Assembly (NCBI GenBank): GCA_029945725.1
Contig: JAQSDB010000003.1
Location: forward strand, 685,842 to 749,841
Source of the DNA: a bacterium
GTDB taxonomy: Bacteria > Pseudomonadota > Gammaproteobacteria > Pseudomonadales > Moraxellaceae
DNA length: 64,000 nt
Reading direction: 5' to 3'
Below, piece after piece: positions 1 to 8,792 of this stretch (positions are counted from its first letter, which is position 1; each line of letters begins with the position of its first letter). The translations under genes and the position numbers were made by a program. The notes beneath the pieces were generated by a model. The model was not told the origin of the DNA. It saw nothing but the letters and a program-made list of their open reading frames with translations, and did no database searches.

Positions 1-374
1 GCACGCGCCGGCAACTGGATGCCATGCTCGCGCATATCGATCACCTTGCCGGCAGTGAGGTACCAGCGACGCTGATGCAGACCAGGGAAACACTGGCGCG
101 TGCCGATGCCAGCCTGCAGGCGCTGGAAAAGTCGATTCCGGTGCTGAGCACAGAAGCCGTCCGCTCCCTGCAGTCCCTGAACCAGGCCACGGACAAGGCA
201 GGCAGTGCGGCGGTTGCTGCACAGAAAATGCTGGATGAAACGACGCCGCGACTGAATGGCGCACTGACGGAAGCACAGGCGCTGATGCAGGAGAGCCGGT
301 CGGCCATCAGTGCCGCGAGAACGCGATGGCCGTTCAAGGGGCCGGATGTGACGCCGGCACCGCCGGCAAAATAA
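1..374 (+). CDS. C-terminal part of an MCE/MlaD-like protein (5' truncated by window)
   Basis: The reading frame is open from base 3, so the start lies outside the window; 123 residues are visible. They are Ala/Leu/Gln-rich and helical, with repeated L-x2-A-x3-L spacing typical of a coiled coil, and end with a short Pro-rich tail after RWPFKGPD. Long helical C-termini of this kind are usual in MCE-domain (MlaD/PqiB type) lipid-transport proteins, but the MCE domain itself is not in view, so the family call is an inference. A strong hairpin terminator follows immediately after the stop codon. Confidence 0.45.
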   Translation, partial: TRRQLDAMLAHIDHLAGSEVPATLMQTRETLARADASLQALEKSIPVLSTEAVRSLQSLNQATDKAGSAAVAAQKMLDETTPRLNGALTEAQALMQESRSAISAARTRWPFKGPDVTPAPPAK

Positions 375-378
375 AAAA

Positions 379-404
379 GGCTCACCGCAAGGTGAGCCTT
401 TTTT
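379..404. terminator. Rho-independent terminator, bidirectional
   Basis: The 8-bp stem GGCTCACC/GGTGAGCC closes a GCAA tetraloop. It is followed by six T on the + strand and preceded by six A. It can end both the MCE-like gene and the convergent pilin gene. Confidence 0.9.
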
Positions 405-424
405 GTTTTGGCCCCGGCATTTTT

Positions 425-871
425 TTAGCGGCAGTTGGCGGGCTTGTAGGCGGTCCTGATGGTGGCGGCGGCGCTGGTGCATGACCAGCGGATCGAGCCG
501 GCACTGGTTTTGGCATCGGGCCTGAGAATAAGCGTCTTGCCGCTGATATTGGGGTCGCGCGAGTAGGTGATGACAATCACGCCGGAGACGTTGACGTCTA
601 TGCGGCCGACATTGTTGCCGCTGATGCTGGCGGGCGGCGGCAGGCCATAACTGGCATTGGTCGGTGACGCAGCGCCCGGATAGCGGCCCAGCGAAACACG
701 GGTCTCTTCAACCGACGTTTTTGAACCGGCAGCAAGCGCCAGACCCTCACTGATCTTGCTGCGCAGGGTGTAATCCTGATAGGCCGGAATGGCGACCGCC
801 GCCAGGATGCCTATGATGGCGACGACGATCATCAGCTCGATCAGGGTGAAGCCTTTGCCGGCATGGTTCAC
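425..871 (-). CDS. pilA: Type IV pilin, PilA-like major pilin
   Basis: This 148-residue prepilin has the short basic leader MNHAGKG, a cleavage site G^FTLIEL, the conserved Glu5 of the mature protein, and the hydrophobic N-terminal helix running to AYQDY. Two cysteines near the C-terminus (WSC at about 130 and the penultimate residue) would form the usual disulfide-bounded D-region. Length matches PilA/FimA major pilins of gammaproteobacteria. The start is GTG at 871: it gives exactly the expected 7-residue leader and lies 7 bases after AAAGGA. A sigma-54-like promoter lies just upstream. It could be a minor pilin, but the leader and length favour the major subunit. Confidence 0.88.
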   Translation of the reverse strand: MNHAGKGFTLIELMIVVAIIGILAAVAIPAYQDYTLRSKISEGLALAAGSKTSVEETRVSLGRYPGAASPTNASYGLPPPASISGNNVGRIDVNVSGVIVITYSRDPNISGKTLILRPDAKTSAGSIRWSCTSAAATIRTAYKPANCR

Positions 872-910
872 GTTTGCGTCCTTTGCCTCTCCTTGAGTGG
901 ACCCTGCAAC

Positions 911-925
911 GCAGGATTTGCGCCA
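911..925 (-). promoter_or_regulatory. Sigma-54 (RpoN) type -24/-12 promoter of the pilin gene
   Basis: The minus strand reads TGGCGCAAATCCTGC, with the invariant GG-N10-GC spacing of -24/-12 promoters. It predicts transcription starting about 12 bases further on, roughly 28 bases before the GTG start. Pilin genes of Pseudomonas and relatives are known RpoN/PilR targets; here the assignment rests on the sequence match and position only. Confidence 0.65.
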
Positions 926-1091
926 GTTATAACAAGTCCATGAAAATCAGCCGGATAGGTTTTTATGGCAGAGCGGGCGGCCGTGTGTGGCGGATATTCC
1001 GGTCATAAAGCGACCAGGACTGTCAGTGCGGCGGTACCTGCATGGGCGGCAGCGGCACGCGTTCATGCGGCCGTCGCTGCTTTGCGCCCAT

Positions 1092-1120
1092 AAAAAAGCC
1101 CGGCACGTGCCGGGCTTTTT
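1092..1120. terminator. Rho-independent terminator
   Basis: The perfect palindrome GCCCGGCAC/GTGCCGGGC (1098-1115) is flanked by A6 on the left and T5 on the right. It lies 24 bases after the stop of the minus-strand SDR gene and terminates it. Confidence 0.85.
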
Positions 1121-1143
1121 GTTCGGGTGGCCAGGCGCGAAGG

Positions 1144-1992
1144 TCAGACGACGCCAACGCCACCGAGCTTCTTGCTGCGCTGCCGTGCACCGGCAATGAG
1201 GATGCGCTGGTACTGCGTTGGCAGCAGGCGTTGCACGATATCGATGGCAAAGGCATCGGGACCGATCAGCAGGCGGCGGCTGTTTTTCATGATGGCGCCG
1301 ACCACGGCTTCCGCTGCCTTTTCCGGCGTGGTGATGAAGGCTTTTTCAAAATCACGCGTGGATTTTGTATCGACCATGCCCTTGGTTTCGGTGACGCGGG
1401 CATTTTTGGCGATATTGGTCTTGATGCCGCCAGGATGTACGCAGGTCACGCCCACATTGGCGCCTTCGATTTCCAGCTCTTCACGCAGGGCTTCGGTAAA
1501 GCCTTTGACGGCAAACTTGGCAGCGTTGTAGGCCGACTGCGTGGGGACGGCAATCAGGCCGAAAACGCTGGAGACATTGATGATGGCGCCTTCACCGGCG
1601 GTCTTGATGTGCGGCAGGAAGGCCTTGGTGCCATAGACCACGCCCCAGAAGTTGATGTTCATCAGCCATTCGAAATCCTTGTAGTCCATGTCTTCAACGG
1701 TGGCGCCGAGCGCTACGCCGGCGTTGTTGAAAATGATGTTCACAAGACCGTGATCGCGCACGACTTCGTCAGCCCAGGCATACATGGCTTCGCGACTGGC
1801 GACGTCCACTTTGGTGGTGGTGACTTTCACGCCATGCTGGCGGGCAGCTTCGGCGGTTTCAGCCAGGCCGGCTTCATTCACATCGGAAAGCGCCAGATGG
1901 CAGCCCTTGCTGGCCATGAGGATGGCAGTGGCGCGACCGATACCGGAGCCGGCGCCGGTAATGGCGGCAACTTTGTCTTTAAGTGTCTTCAT
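1144..1992 (-). CDS. Short-chain dehydrogenase/reductase (classical SDR)
   Basis: This 282-residue protein shows all classical SDR marks: cofactor motif TGAGSGIG (12-19), NNAG (89-92), catalytic Ser at 141/142, and Tyr155-x3-Lys159 (YNAAK). Asp37 at the end of the second strand suggests a preference for NAD(H). The C-terminus is longer than a minimal SDR and basic. It is divergent from a TetR-type regulator, with a 12-bp inverted repeat between them, so repression by that regulator is a reasonable inference. The substrate cannot be read from sequence; related enzymes act on alcohols, ketones or acyl derivatives. Confidence 0.88.
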   Translation of the reverse strand: MKTLKDKVAAITGAGSGIGRATAILMASKGCHLALSDVNEAGLAETAEAARQHGVKVTTTKVDVASREAMYAWADEVVRDHGLVNIIFNNAGVALGATVEDMDYKDFEWLMNINFWGVVYGTKAFLPHIKTAGEGAIINVSSVFGLIAVPTQSAYNAAKFAVKGFTEALREELEIEGANVGVTCVHPGGIKTNIAKNARVTETKGMVDTKSTRDFEKAFITTPEKAAEAVVGAIMKNSRRLLIGPDAFAIDIVQRLLPTQYQRILIAGARQRSKKLGGVGVV

Positions 1993-2065
1993 GGTGGATT
2001 CCTGGGCTGCAAAACGGGAAATACTGGCCTCTGTTGCTGCGCTAGGGCATGATGCTGATATCTGG

Positions 2066-2077
2066 CAACGAGCGTTG
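2066..2077. promoter_or_regulatory. Inverted repeat, candidate TetR operator
   Basis: CAACG-AG-CGTTG is a perfect 5-bp inverted repeat with a 2-bp spacer. It lies in the 160-bp gap between the divergent SDR and TetR genes, the usual place for an autoregulating TetR operator. A short dyad like this can also occur by chance. Confidence 0.35.
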
Positions 2078-2151
2078 TCACATTATTGATGGCAGCCGCC
2101 TGTGTCAATGTCAGAAGCCCGTCAAAAACCGTCATGTCAGGCCAGAATGCG

Positions 2152-2805
2152 ATGAGCAAGGACAATACCGTTGCCAGTAATACCCGCCGCTATCGCGGCG
2201 TGAGTGGAGAGGAGCGCAAGGAAGAGCGGCGTCACCGCCTGATTGAAGCCGGGCTGGCGGTGTTTGGTCTGGCCGGCTATCACGGCGCTACCGTGAAAGC
2301 GATCTGTGTGCAGGCCGGTTTGACCGAACGTTATTTCTACGAATCCTTTGCCAATAGCGAAGACCTGCTCTGCGCCGTCTATGAACAGCACATGGCGCTG
2401 CAGCAGGAACGCATTCTGGGCGCGGTAATGGCAGCGCCGCGTGAGCCGGGCGCCATGATCGAGGCCGGCCTGCGCGCCTTTTTTGAACTGGCGCGGGAAA
2501 ATCCTGCCGGCTCGCGTGTGCAGTTTGTGGAAGTGCTGGGGGTGAGTCCGCGTGTCGACCGGCTGTATCGCCAGGCCATCGAGAATTTTGCACAAATGCT
2601 GCGGCAGCTGAATCTGCAGTTGTCGCAGAGTGAGGCTGTGCCGGCGCGCGATGAAGAAACCCTGTCGATTGGTCTGGTGGGGGCGTCAGTCGGTATTGCC
2701 AGTCGCTGGCTGCTTTCGGATTTTACGCAACCCCTGGAAAGCATGCTGGCGACGACCATGACGATCTTTACCGGCGTCTGGCAGCCACGCGCGGCGGAGC
2801 ATTAA
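2152..2805 (+). CDS. TetR/AcrR family transcriptional regulator
   Basis: This 217-residue protein has an N-terminal TetR DNA-binding domain. A helix-turn-helix runs through GATVKAICVQAGLTERYFYESF and is followed by a variable all-helical ligand domain with ARENPAGSRVQFVEVLG. The in-frame ORF extends upstream to 2086, but ATG 2152 gives a normal-length N-terminal arm; no start has a strong ribosome-binding site, so the start is uncertain. It is divergent from the SDR gene and probably controls it. Its 3' end overlaps the convergent DUF2164 gene by 4 bases. Confidence 0.85.
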   Translation: MSKDNTVASNTRRYRGVSGEERKEERRHRLIEAGLAVFGLAGYHGATVKAICVQAGLTERYFYESFANSEDLLCAVYEQHMALQQERILGAVMAAPREPGAMIEAGLRAFFELARENPAGSRVQFVEVLGVSPRVDRLYRQAIENFAQMLRQLNLQLSQSEAVPARDEETLSIGLVGASVGIASRWLLSDFTQPLESMLATTMTIFTGVWQPRAAEH

Positions 2806-3050
2806 CGCGGCAGCGGTTTCTCCAGTTCGCCAATGCTGTAGCCAATCTCTTCGGCCTGTTTTTGCACAAAGGCCTGTACGTCGGTAACGGCCTGATTGTA
2901 GTAGAGCACGCCGGCATGCTCGGCGAAAAAATCCAGCAAAAACTCGGCATCAAAGCCGCCCAGTTCCTGATGCAGTTCGCGCTGAAAATACTGCTGCAGC
3001 TTGTGAATCAGCTTTTCTTTACTCGCCTTGTCGAGTTCGATCACGGACAT
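2802..3050 (-). CDS. DUF2164 family protein
   Basis: This 82-residue acidic, helical protein matches the DUF2164 pattern as remembered: a basic start, QQYFQRELHQELGGFDAEFLLDFF, then YNQAV.D and a final helix. Function is unknown in the family. It lies 24 bases upstream of mtgA on the same strand and may be co-transcribed with it. Confidence 0.75.
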   Translation of the reverse strand: MSVIELDKASKEKLIHKLQQYFQRELHQELGGFDAEFLLDFFAEHAGVLYYNQAVTDVQAFVQKQAEEIGYSIGELEKPLPR

Positions 3051-3074
3051 GCTGTATTCCTGTAATGATGCTAT

Positions 3075-3773
3075 TCAGCGGGGCACCGACACATAGCCCA
3101 TGCGGCGCTGGATAATGGCGGTCTTGCGCAGCAGGCGGCGGTCATTGCGGTTTTTGTCGTAGTAGCGCGGATTGGGTACCATGGCCGCCATTTTTGCCGC
3201 CTGGCCAGGACCGAGACTGGCCGCTGATGTGTTGTAGTAGTGGCGTGCGGCGGCTTCCGCGCCGAATACCCCGTCGCCCCACTCAATGACATTGAGATAA
3301 ATCTCCAGAATCCGGCGCTTGCTCATCATGTTCTCCATCATCACGGTAATGATGGCTTCCTCGCCCTTGCGCCATGGCGTGCGCTTTCCCGACAGGAAAA
3401 GATTCTTGGCGAGTTGCTGCGAGATGGTGGAGCCACCGGCGACGACCTTGCCTTTTTTCAGGTTTTTTTCCCACGCGGTTTGCATGCCTTCCCAGTCAAA
3501 GCCTTCATGCTGGAGGAATTTTGCATCCTCACTCGCCATGATGGCGCGTTTGAGGTGGGGCGATATTTTTTCGTAGGGAACCCATTTGTAGTGCAGCTCG
3601 GCATCGGGGTTATTCTCCTGCATGACGTCAAGACGCGCCTCCATGAAGGCTGAGCTGGAGGGATTGTGATCAATCCACCACCAGACGTGGGCCAGCAGCC
3701 AGAACTGGTAGAGAAAGACTATTCCGGCAATCAGCAGAAAGAGGCGCAGGAAAAGGCGTCGCGTCAGGATCAT
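3075..3773 (-). CDS. mtgA: Monofunctional biosynthetic peptidoglycan transglycosylase
   Basis: This 232-residue GT51 enzyme has one N-terminal membrane anchor (about residues 7-27). It polymerises lipid II into glycan strands at the periplasmic face of the inner membrane. Visible GT51 motifs are ASEDAKFLQHEGFDW with catalytic Glu82, GGSTISQQLAKNLFL, the RKGEEA..T/MEN block, KRRILEIYLNVIEWGDGVFG, and AKMAAMVPNPRYY. Length agrees with MtgA, and no transpeptidase domain follows. Confidence 0.95.
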   Translation of the reverse strand: MILTRRLFLRLFLLIAGIVFLYQFWLLAHVWWWIDHNPSSSAFMEARLDVMQENNPDAELHYKWVPYEKISPHLKRAIMASEDAKFLQHEGFDWEGMQTAWEKNLKKGKVVAGGSTISQQLAKNLFLSGKRTPWRKGEEAIITVMMENMMSKRRILEIYLNVIEWGDGVFGAEAAARHYYNTSAASLGPGQAAKMAAMVPNPRYYDKNRNDRRLLRKTAIIQRRMGYVSVPR

Positions 3774-3952
3774 GGGGCATGGGATTCGCAGTCGGAAAGC
3801 GCGTATTCAAGCGTTTTTTCCCGTTTGAAGATACGGCTTCAGTCCGGCACATCATCACGCCTGAAAATTCCCGTCATAGTGCGGAAGGGCTCGCCTTCAA
3901 ACAGGGAAAGCCGAACAATCGCGTCCTCCTTTTGTTGTTGCGGGCCGTCCTC

Positions 3953-4822
3953 ATGTCGAATCCAGCTGCTGCTAGTGCCAGATCCGGTTATGCCTATGCG
4001 GCAGCGACGGTGATGATCTGGTCCGGTTTTGTCCTGCTCAGCCGCATGGCCGGTAAAAGCGCACTGAATGGCAATGATCTGACCGCGCTGCGTTTTGGCA
4101 CCGCCGCCCTGATCCTGCTGCCGGCCTGGTGGTTCAAATGGCGGGTCCCCCTGTTCACCCGGCGCATGTTCACGCTGGCCCTGGTCGGCGGGCTGGGGTA
4201 TTCGCTGGTGGCCTACTGGAGCTTCCGGTTTGCCCCGGCGGCCCACGGCGCCGTGCTGCTGTCCGGCGTGCTGCCGTTTTTTGTCGCGGCTGTGGCCTGG
4301 TGGTTGCTGGGTGAGCGGCCGCGTGCCCGCCTGGGTCATGCCCTTGTCTGCATTGCGGCGGGCGTTGCCTGTCTGGCCATGAACAGTCTCGGCGGCCTGG
4401 CACAAAGCTGGCCCGGGGATCTGCTGTTGCTGTGTGCATCGTTGTTGTGGGCGTTTTATACCGTGCGCGTGCGGCAATGGGGCTACAGGCCGGTGGAGAC
4501 CACCATCGGCGTGGCCCTGCTGGCGGCGCTGGTGTATCTGCCGGTATACGTGCTTGTCCTGCCCAAGGGGATTGCAGCCGCGCCGGCCACGGCGATTGTG
4601 GCGCAGTCCCTGTTCCAGGGCGTGTTTGTCGCCATCATCGCCATGGTGACGTATATGCAGGCCCTGGCCCGGCTCGGGCCCTTGCAGGTGAGCACGGCAA
4701 TGGCGACGGTGCCGGCAGTGGCGGGCATCGGCGCCACGCTGGTCCTGGGCGAGCCTTTTTCGCTGTGGCTGGTGGGCGGCCTGATCCTGACCAGTATCGG
4801 CGCGTGGCTGGGTACGCGCTGA
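3953..4822 (+). CDS. EamA/DMT-family inner-membrane permease
   Basis: This 289-residue, very hydrophobic protein has about ten predicted membrane helices arranged as two EamA repeats, the drug/metabolite exporter layout. The first repeat starts with YAAATVMIWSGFVLLSRMAG and contains the typical LTALRFGTAALILLP. ATG 3953 was chosen because the upstream in-frame extension (to 3779) is hydrophilic and overlaps the mtgA promoter region. The substrate is unknown; relatives export metabolites or amino acids. Confidence 0.85.
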   Translation: MSNPAAASARSGYAYAAATVMIWSGFVLLSRMAGKSALNGNDLTALRFGTAALILLPAWWFKWRVPLFTRRMFTLALVGGLGYSLVAYWSFRFAPAAHGAVLLSGVLPFFVAAVAWWLLGERPRARLGHALVCIAAGVACLAMNSLGGLAQSWPGDLLLLCASLLWAFYTVRVRQWGYRPVETTIGVALLAALVYLPVYVLVLPKGIAAAPATAIVAQSLFQGVFVAIIAMVTYMQALARLGPLQVSTAMATVPAVAGIGATLVLGEPFSLWLVGGLILTSIGAWLGTR

Positions 4823-4886
4823 TACTGTCCTGATATGAACGTTTGACCGATAATTGATTGGCGCAGCTAGCCGGGCGCGCCTACCT

Positions 4887-4919
4887 TTGCTCCTGCGGGC
4901 CTCGCATCCACAGGAGCAA
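4887..4919 (+). promoter_or_regulatory. Hairpin that masks the catalase ribosome-binding site
   Basis: TTGCTCCTG (4887-4895) pairs perfectly with CAGGAGCAA (4911-4919) around a 15-base loop. The right arm contains the AGGAG Shine-Dalgarno sequence, whose start codon is at 4925. Closed, it would hide the RBS, so translation could depend on temperature, a protein or a small RNA. Confidence 0.55.
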
Positions 4920-4924
4920 CAACC

Positions 4925-6364
4925 ATGAGCAAGAAGCTGACATCCGCCAACGGCGCCCCCGTCCCCGACAACCAGAACACGGCTACCGCCGGACCGCGTG
5001 GCCCAGCCCTGCTGGAGGATTTCTGGCTGCAGGAAAAGCTGGCGCATTTTGCCCGTGAACGCATCCCCGAGCGCGTGGTACATGCCAAGGGCTCCGGTGC
5101 CTTCGGCAGCCTTACGATCACGCACGATATTTCAAGATATTCGAAGGCGAAAATTTTCTCGACGGTTGGCAACAAGGCCGAGGCCTTTGTACGCTTTTCC
5201 ACGGTGGCGGGTGAGCGCGGGGCCGCTGATGCCGAGCGTGATGTGCGCGGTTTTGCCATGCGCTTCTATACCGAGGAGGGCAACTGGGACATTGTCGGCA
5301 ATAACACGCCGGTTTTTTTCATTCGCGATCCGCTTAAATTTCCGGATTTCATTCACACGCAAAAGCGTGATCCGAATACCAATCTGCGCAGCAATACGGC
5401 CGCCTGGGATTTCTGGTCGCGCCAGCCGGAGTCCCTGCATCAGGTCACCATCCTGATGTCGGATCGCGGCCTGCCGCAGAACCTGCGCCAGATGCACGGT
5501 TTCGGCAGTCATACTTTCAGCTTCATCAATGCAAAAAACGAACGGGTCTGGGTCAAGTTCCACTTCAAGTCCCTGCAGGGGATTGCCACCTGGACCGATG
5601 CCGAAGGCGCGGCCGTGGTGGGGGAGGATCGTGAGTCATCACAGCGCGATCTTTTCGACAATATCGAAAAAGGCAACTTTCCGAAGTGGCGCTTCTGCAT
5701 CCAGGTGATGACGGAAGCCCAGGCGGCTGCATCGCCGTTCAATCCCTTTGACGTCACCAAGACCTGGACGCAGAAGGAATATCCGCTGATTGACGTCGGT
5801 ATTCTCGAGCTGAACCGGAATCCCGAAAACTATTTCGCCGACGTGGAGCAGGCCGCGTTCACGCCGGCCAATCTCGTGCCCGGCATCAGTTTTTCACCGG
5901 ACAAGCTGCTGCAGGGGCGATTGTTTTCCTATGGCGACGCACACCGCTATCGCGTCGGCATCAATCATCACCAGATTCCGGTGAATACGCCGCGCTGCCC
6001 CTTTGCCAGTTTCCATCGCGATGGCGCTGTCCGTGTCGATGGCAATAGGGGGGCCCTGGTGAATTACGAGCCGAACCGGTTTGGCGAGTTCTATCAGGAG
6101 CCGGTTGTGACCGAGCCCCCTCTGGCACTTGAGGGCGTGGCGGATCGTCACAATCATCGCGTCGATGAGGATTACTACAGCCAGCCCGGTGCGCTCTTCC
6201 GCCTGCTGACCGATGACAAGAAGCAGCTCCTCTTCGGTAATATCGCCCGTCATATGCGTGAGGTGCCGCAGGAGATCGTGGAGGTGCAGCTCGGGCATTT
6301 TGCCAGGGCTGATCCGGCCTATGCCGAAGGCGTGAAAAAAGCCATGGCGGCGCTCAAGCGCTGA
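4925..6364 (+). CDS. katA: Haem catalase (small-subunit, clade 3 type)
   Basis: This 479-residue protein converts hydrogen peroxide to water and oxygen. Catalytic His53 lies in [12 protein letters not shown], the distal Asn at about 126 in [13 protein letters not shown], and the proximal haem-ligand Tyr in [14 protein letters not shown]. Length fits small-subunit catalases (about 480-500), and no C-terminal flavodoxin-like domain is present. No signal peptide is seen, so it is cytoplasmic. AGGAG lies 8 bases before the ATG, inside a 9-bp hairpin. A terminator follows, so the gene is probably monocistronic. Confidence 0.96.
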   Translation: MSKKLTSANGAPVPDNQNTATAGPRGPALLEDFWLQEKLAHFARERIPERVVHAKGSGAFGSLTITHDISRYSKAKIFSTVGNKAEAFVRFSTVAGERGAADAERDVRGFAMRFYTEEGNWDIVGNNTPVFFIRDPLKFPDFIHTQKRDPNTNLRSNTAAWDFWSRQPESLHQVTILMSDRGLPQNLRQMHGFGSHTFSFINAKNERVWVKFHFKSLQGIATWTDAEGAAVVGEDRESSQRDLFDNIEKGNFPKWRFCIQVMTEAQAAASPFNPFDVTKTWTQKEYPLIDVGILELNRNPENYFADVEQAAFTPANLVPGISFSPDKLLQGRLFSYGDAHRYRVGINHHQIPVNTPRCPFASFHRDGAVRVDGNRGALVNYEPNRFGEFYQEPVVTEPPLALEGVADRHNHRVDEDYYSQPGALFRLLTDDKKQLLFGNIARHMREVPQEIVEVQLGHFARADPAYAEGVKKAMAALKR

Positions 6365-6675
6365 TCGGCTCATGCCTGCACTGGTTGGCGGGTAAGGGGA
6401 GTCGCGAGACTCCCTTTTTTGCCGGTCAGGTTTTTTGCGGGTCAGGCCGTACCGGTTTGTTGAATGTTCTGCATCCGGATCGCTGTTGTCTTCGTATAGC
6501 GTGATGCAGGAGCAGTGTCTGCTCGCCGTCAGGCTCGATCATGGTGACTCTTCCATCATCCGTCTTTTTTCCAGAAGACTTCGTCCGGCCACTGCCGCGC
6601 CTGTTAGAGTTTTGGCGTGCGCCGCTGATGGCGGCATCGTGGCGGACTTCATTCACCAGTCATACGGGGATATTC
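6365..6675. other. Intergenic region after katA
   Basis: This 311-base gap holds the katA terminator and about 250 bases of presumed promoter for the ECF sigma gene. An open frame starts at 6541 and runs into the sigma gene, but it lacks sigma-family sequence before residue 46. No other gene is supported. Confidence 0.5.
6397..6420 (+). terminator. Rho-independent terminator of katA
   Basis: GGGAGTC and GACTCCC form a 7-bp stem around GCGA and are followed by six T. Confidence 0.9.
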
Positions 6676-7224
6676 ATGGCCGAGGATCTGGCCCCTCTGG
6701 TTTACCGGACCGCGCTGGGTGACCAGCGCGCCTTCGAGCAGCTCTACCGGCAAACTTCCTCCCGGCTTTACGGGGTGGCACTGATACTCCTGCGCCGGCG
6801 CGATCTGGCCGAAGAAGTGCTGCAGGAGGCTTATATAAAAATCTGGCATGCCGCCGGCAGCTATCAGCCGGAGCGCGGTACGGTATCGACCTGGCTCAGC
6901 ACCATTGTCCGGCGCAGTGCCATAGACCGGCTGCGCCGCAACAGGAATGACGCGCTGGTGCAACAGGAGCCGGAAGACCGGGATGTGGTGGATGAAGACA
7001 CGCCCGGGCCCCTGCAGCAGTTGCTGGCGGATGCCGACGGTATGCGTCTGTCCCGTTGCCTGGAACATCTGGACGAGCGTCAGCGCGAATCGTTGCGCCT
7101 CGCCTTTTTTCAGGGACTTACGCACAGCGAGCTGGCTGCCAGGCTGGAGGCGCCGCTGGGCACGGTGAAGGCATGGATACGGCGTGGTCTCGACAAGCTG
7201 AAGGGGTGTCTGCATGAGATATGA
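6676..7224 (+). CDS. ECF-type RNA polymerase sigma factor (SigK-like)
   Basis: This 182-residue protein has sigma region 2 (AFEQLYRQTSSRLYG, then LAEEVLQEAYIKIWHAA and TWLSTIVRRSAIDRLRR) and region 4.2 (LTHSELAARLEAPLGTVKAWIRRGLDKLK). There is no region 1 or 3, so it is an ECF factor. ATG 6676 is preceded by GGGGA at good spacing; the upstream in-frame extension looks non-coding. It overlaps the anti-sigma gene by 11 bases (7214-7224), indicating translational coupling. Confidence 0.92.
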   Translation: MAEDLAPLVYRTALGDQRAFEQLYRQTSSRLYGVALILLRRRDLAEEVLQEAYIKIWHAAGSYQPERGTVSTWLSTIVRRSAIDRLRRNRNDALVQQEPEDRDVVDEDTPGPLQQLLADADGMRLSRCLEHLDERQRESLRLAFFQGLTHSELAARLEAPLGTVKAWIRRGLDKLKGCLHEI

Positions 7225-7927
7225 CCATCCCCAATTGCAGCAAAGGCTGGCAGCAGAATACGTGCTGGGGACCCTGCAGGGGCCGGCGCGCCGGCGCTTT
7301 GAACAGTGGCTGGCGCAGGATGAGGCCTTGCGCCGTTGCGTGTCTGCCTGGGAGGCGCGGCTGTCGCCCTGGGCGGGCGCCGTGAAGGAAGTCGTCGTGC
7401 CGGACCGGGTCTGGTCTGGCATCCAGAGTCGCCTCGGTTTTATCAAGCCGCCTCCTGAAAAGGCAGCAGCATCCGGTTTGTGGCGCTGGTGGGCCTGGAG
7501 CAGTACGACACTGGCGGCGGTATTGGCGCTGTTTCTGCTGCTGCGCCCGGGGTCGGCACCGACGCCGGCACCGGCGGGGCCCGAGTATCGCGATCTTGCC
7601 GTGCTGAGTACGGGCCGGGCGGAGGCGGTCTGGATTGTGCGGGTGCGCCGTGATCGCGCAGCGCTGGAATTCTCCGGTCTGAGTACCGTGACCGTGCCGG
7701 CGGGTCGTGATCTTGAGTTGTGGTCCATTCCGGCTGAGGGTGCGCCCCGCTCACTTGGCGTGCTGAGTGTCAGCAATGGCAGAACGGCACAGGTGGAGCT
7801 GACGGCGGGCATCAAGACACGTATGGCGGACGGGGTGGCACTGGCGATCAGCCTTGAGCCGCATGGCGGTTCCCTGACGGGAGCGCCGACCGGGCCCGTG
7901 CTCTGGAGTGGCAAGCTGCAAGGCTGA
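7214..7927 (+). CDS. RskA-type anti-sigma factor, membrane-anchored
   Basis: This 237-residue protein has a cytoplasmic N-terminal part (AAEYVLGTLQGPARRRFEQWL, the usual anti-sigma opening). A single membrane helix follows at about 96-110, then a periplasmic RskA-like domain with WIVRVRRDRAALEFSGLSTVTVP and LELWSIP. It has no HxxxCxxC zinc motif. It overlaps the sigma gene, and the pair forms a standard sequester-and-release module. The inducing signal cannot be seen. Confidence 0.88.
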   Translation: MRYDHPQLQQRLAAEYVLGTLQGPARRRFEQWLAQDEALRRCVSAWEARLSPWAGAVKEVVVPDRVWSGIQSRLGFIKPPPEKAAASGLWRWWAWSSTTLAAVLALFLLLRPGSAPTPAPAGPEYRDLAVLSTGRAEAVWIVRVRRDRAALEFSGLSTVTVPAGRDLELWSIPAEGAPRSLGVLSVSNGRTAQVELTAGIKTRMADGVALAISLEPHGGSLTGAPTGPVLWSGKLQG

Positions 7928-8051
7928 CCCGATCCCGCTTGCCGGCGGGGTGGCGGCAAGCGGGATGGTCAGTGATTACCGATATTGTGCCCGACACGAA
8001 TGCTGGTAGATTTGCTGCCTGCGCAAGCGCCGGTATCGTTGTGGGGGATTC

Positions 8052-8633
8052 ATGCGGAAACTGCTTATTGTCTTGCTGGTGGCGTGTTTGCCCGGCATCG
8101 GCCTGGTCACGACAGCCGCCGCGGGTTCCATCTATCAGTGCGAAGAGAACGGACGCAAGGTGTTCAGCCAGCAACCCTGTGGTGCCGATGCCAAGGTGGT
8201 GAAAACGGATACCCCGGAGCGCACGGTGGCCCTGACCGCCAGTATTTCATCAGCGGATGTCGGCTATCTTTGCTCCCTGTCCATGCGCGCCTGGGAAAAG
8301 CAGAGTGAAGAGCGCCGTAACGCAGGCGGCAGCTATTACAACAGTTACAGCAATTACCGTTCGGGGGCGGCCAATCCTGAAGAGCGGCGCCGTGCTTTTG
8401 TGCTGTCGCATATCGAGAACCTTGAAAAAATTGCGGCCGATGATCCTGAGTTGTACGAAATCGCCAAAAGCATTTCCGGCCGCGGTTTTTCCGGTGATCC
8501 CGGCTCTTATCTTTATGATGCAGAACGCGCCAAAGCCCGCAAGGACTGTGTCAATGATGTGAACGCCAGCATCGGCCGCATGACTCAGCGACACAAAGAG
8601 GAAGACAAGCGCCGCTTTGGCATAAAGAAGTGA
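8052..8633 (+). CDS. Secreted DUF4124-domain protein
   Basis: This 193-residue protein begins with a signal peptide (basic MRK, hydrophobic core, likely cleavage after TTAAA). A short DUF4124 region follows: GSIYQCEENGRKVFSQQPCGADAK, with its two cysteines. The rest is hydrophilic and charged, rich in Arg, Glu and Tyr, with SYYNSYSNYRSG at about 95-107, and has no recognised domain. It is probably periplasmic. RBS GGGG precedes the ATG, and a long hairpin terminator follows. Confidence 0.72.
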   Translation: MRKLLIVLLVACLPGIGLVTTAAAGSIYQCEENGRKVFSQQPCGADAKVVKTDTPERTVALTASISSADVGYLCSLSMRAWEKQSEERRNAGGSYYNSYSNYRSGAANPEERRRAFVLSHIENLEKIAADDPELYEIAKSISGRGFSGDPGSYLYDAERAKARKDCVNDVNASIGRMTQRHKEEDKRRFGIKK

Positions 8634-8704
8634 AGCTGAAGCGCTGATGTTTTCCGGACGTTCCGGATGAGTGATCCGGACAAGCTGCACCGCAGAAACA
8701 ATGC

Positions 8705-8740
8705 AAACCATAAAGGAGCCTTTCGGCTCCTTTATGGTTT
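8705..8740. terminator. Bidirectional terminator
   Basis: A 16-bp perfect stem, AAACCATAAAGGAGCC and its complement, closes a TTTC loop. It lies between the convergent genes ending at 8633 and 8793. Confidence 0.85.
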
Positions 8741-8792
8741 ATGGCAATGGTTGTGGCCAGCCTGGTGAACGAGTGGCGGGGCGCGTCTGAAG

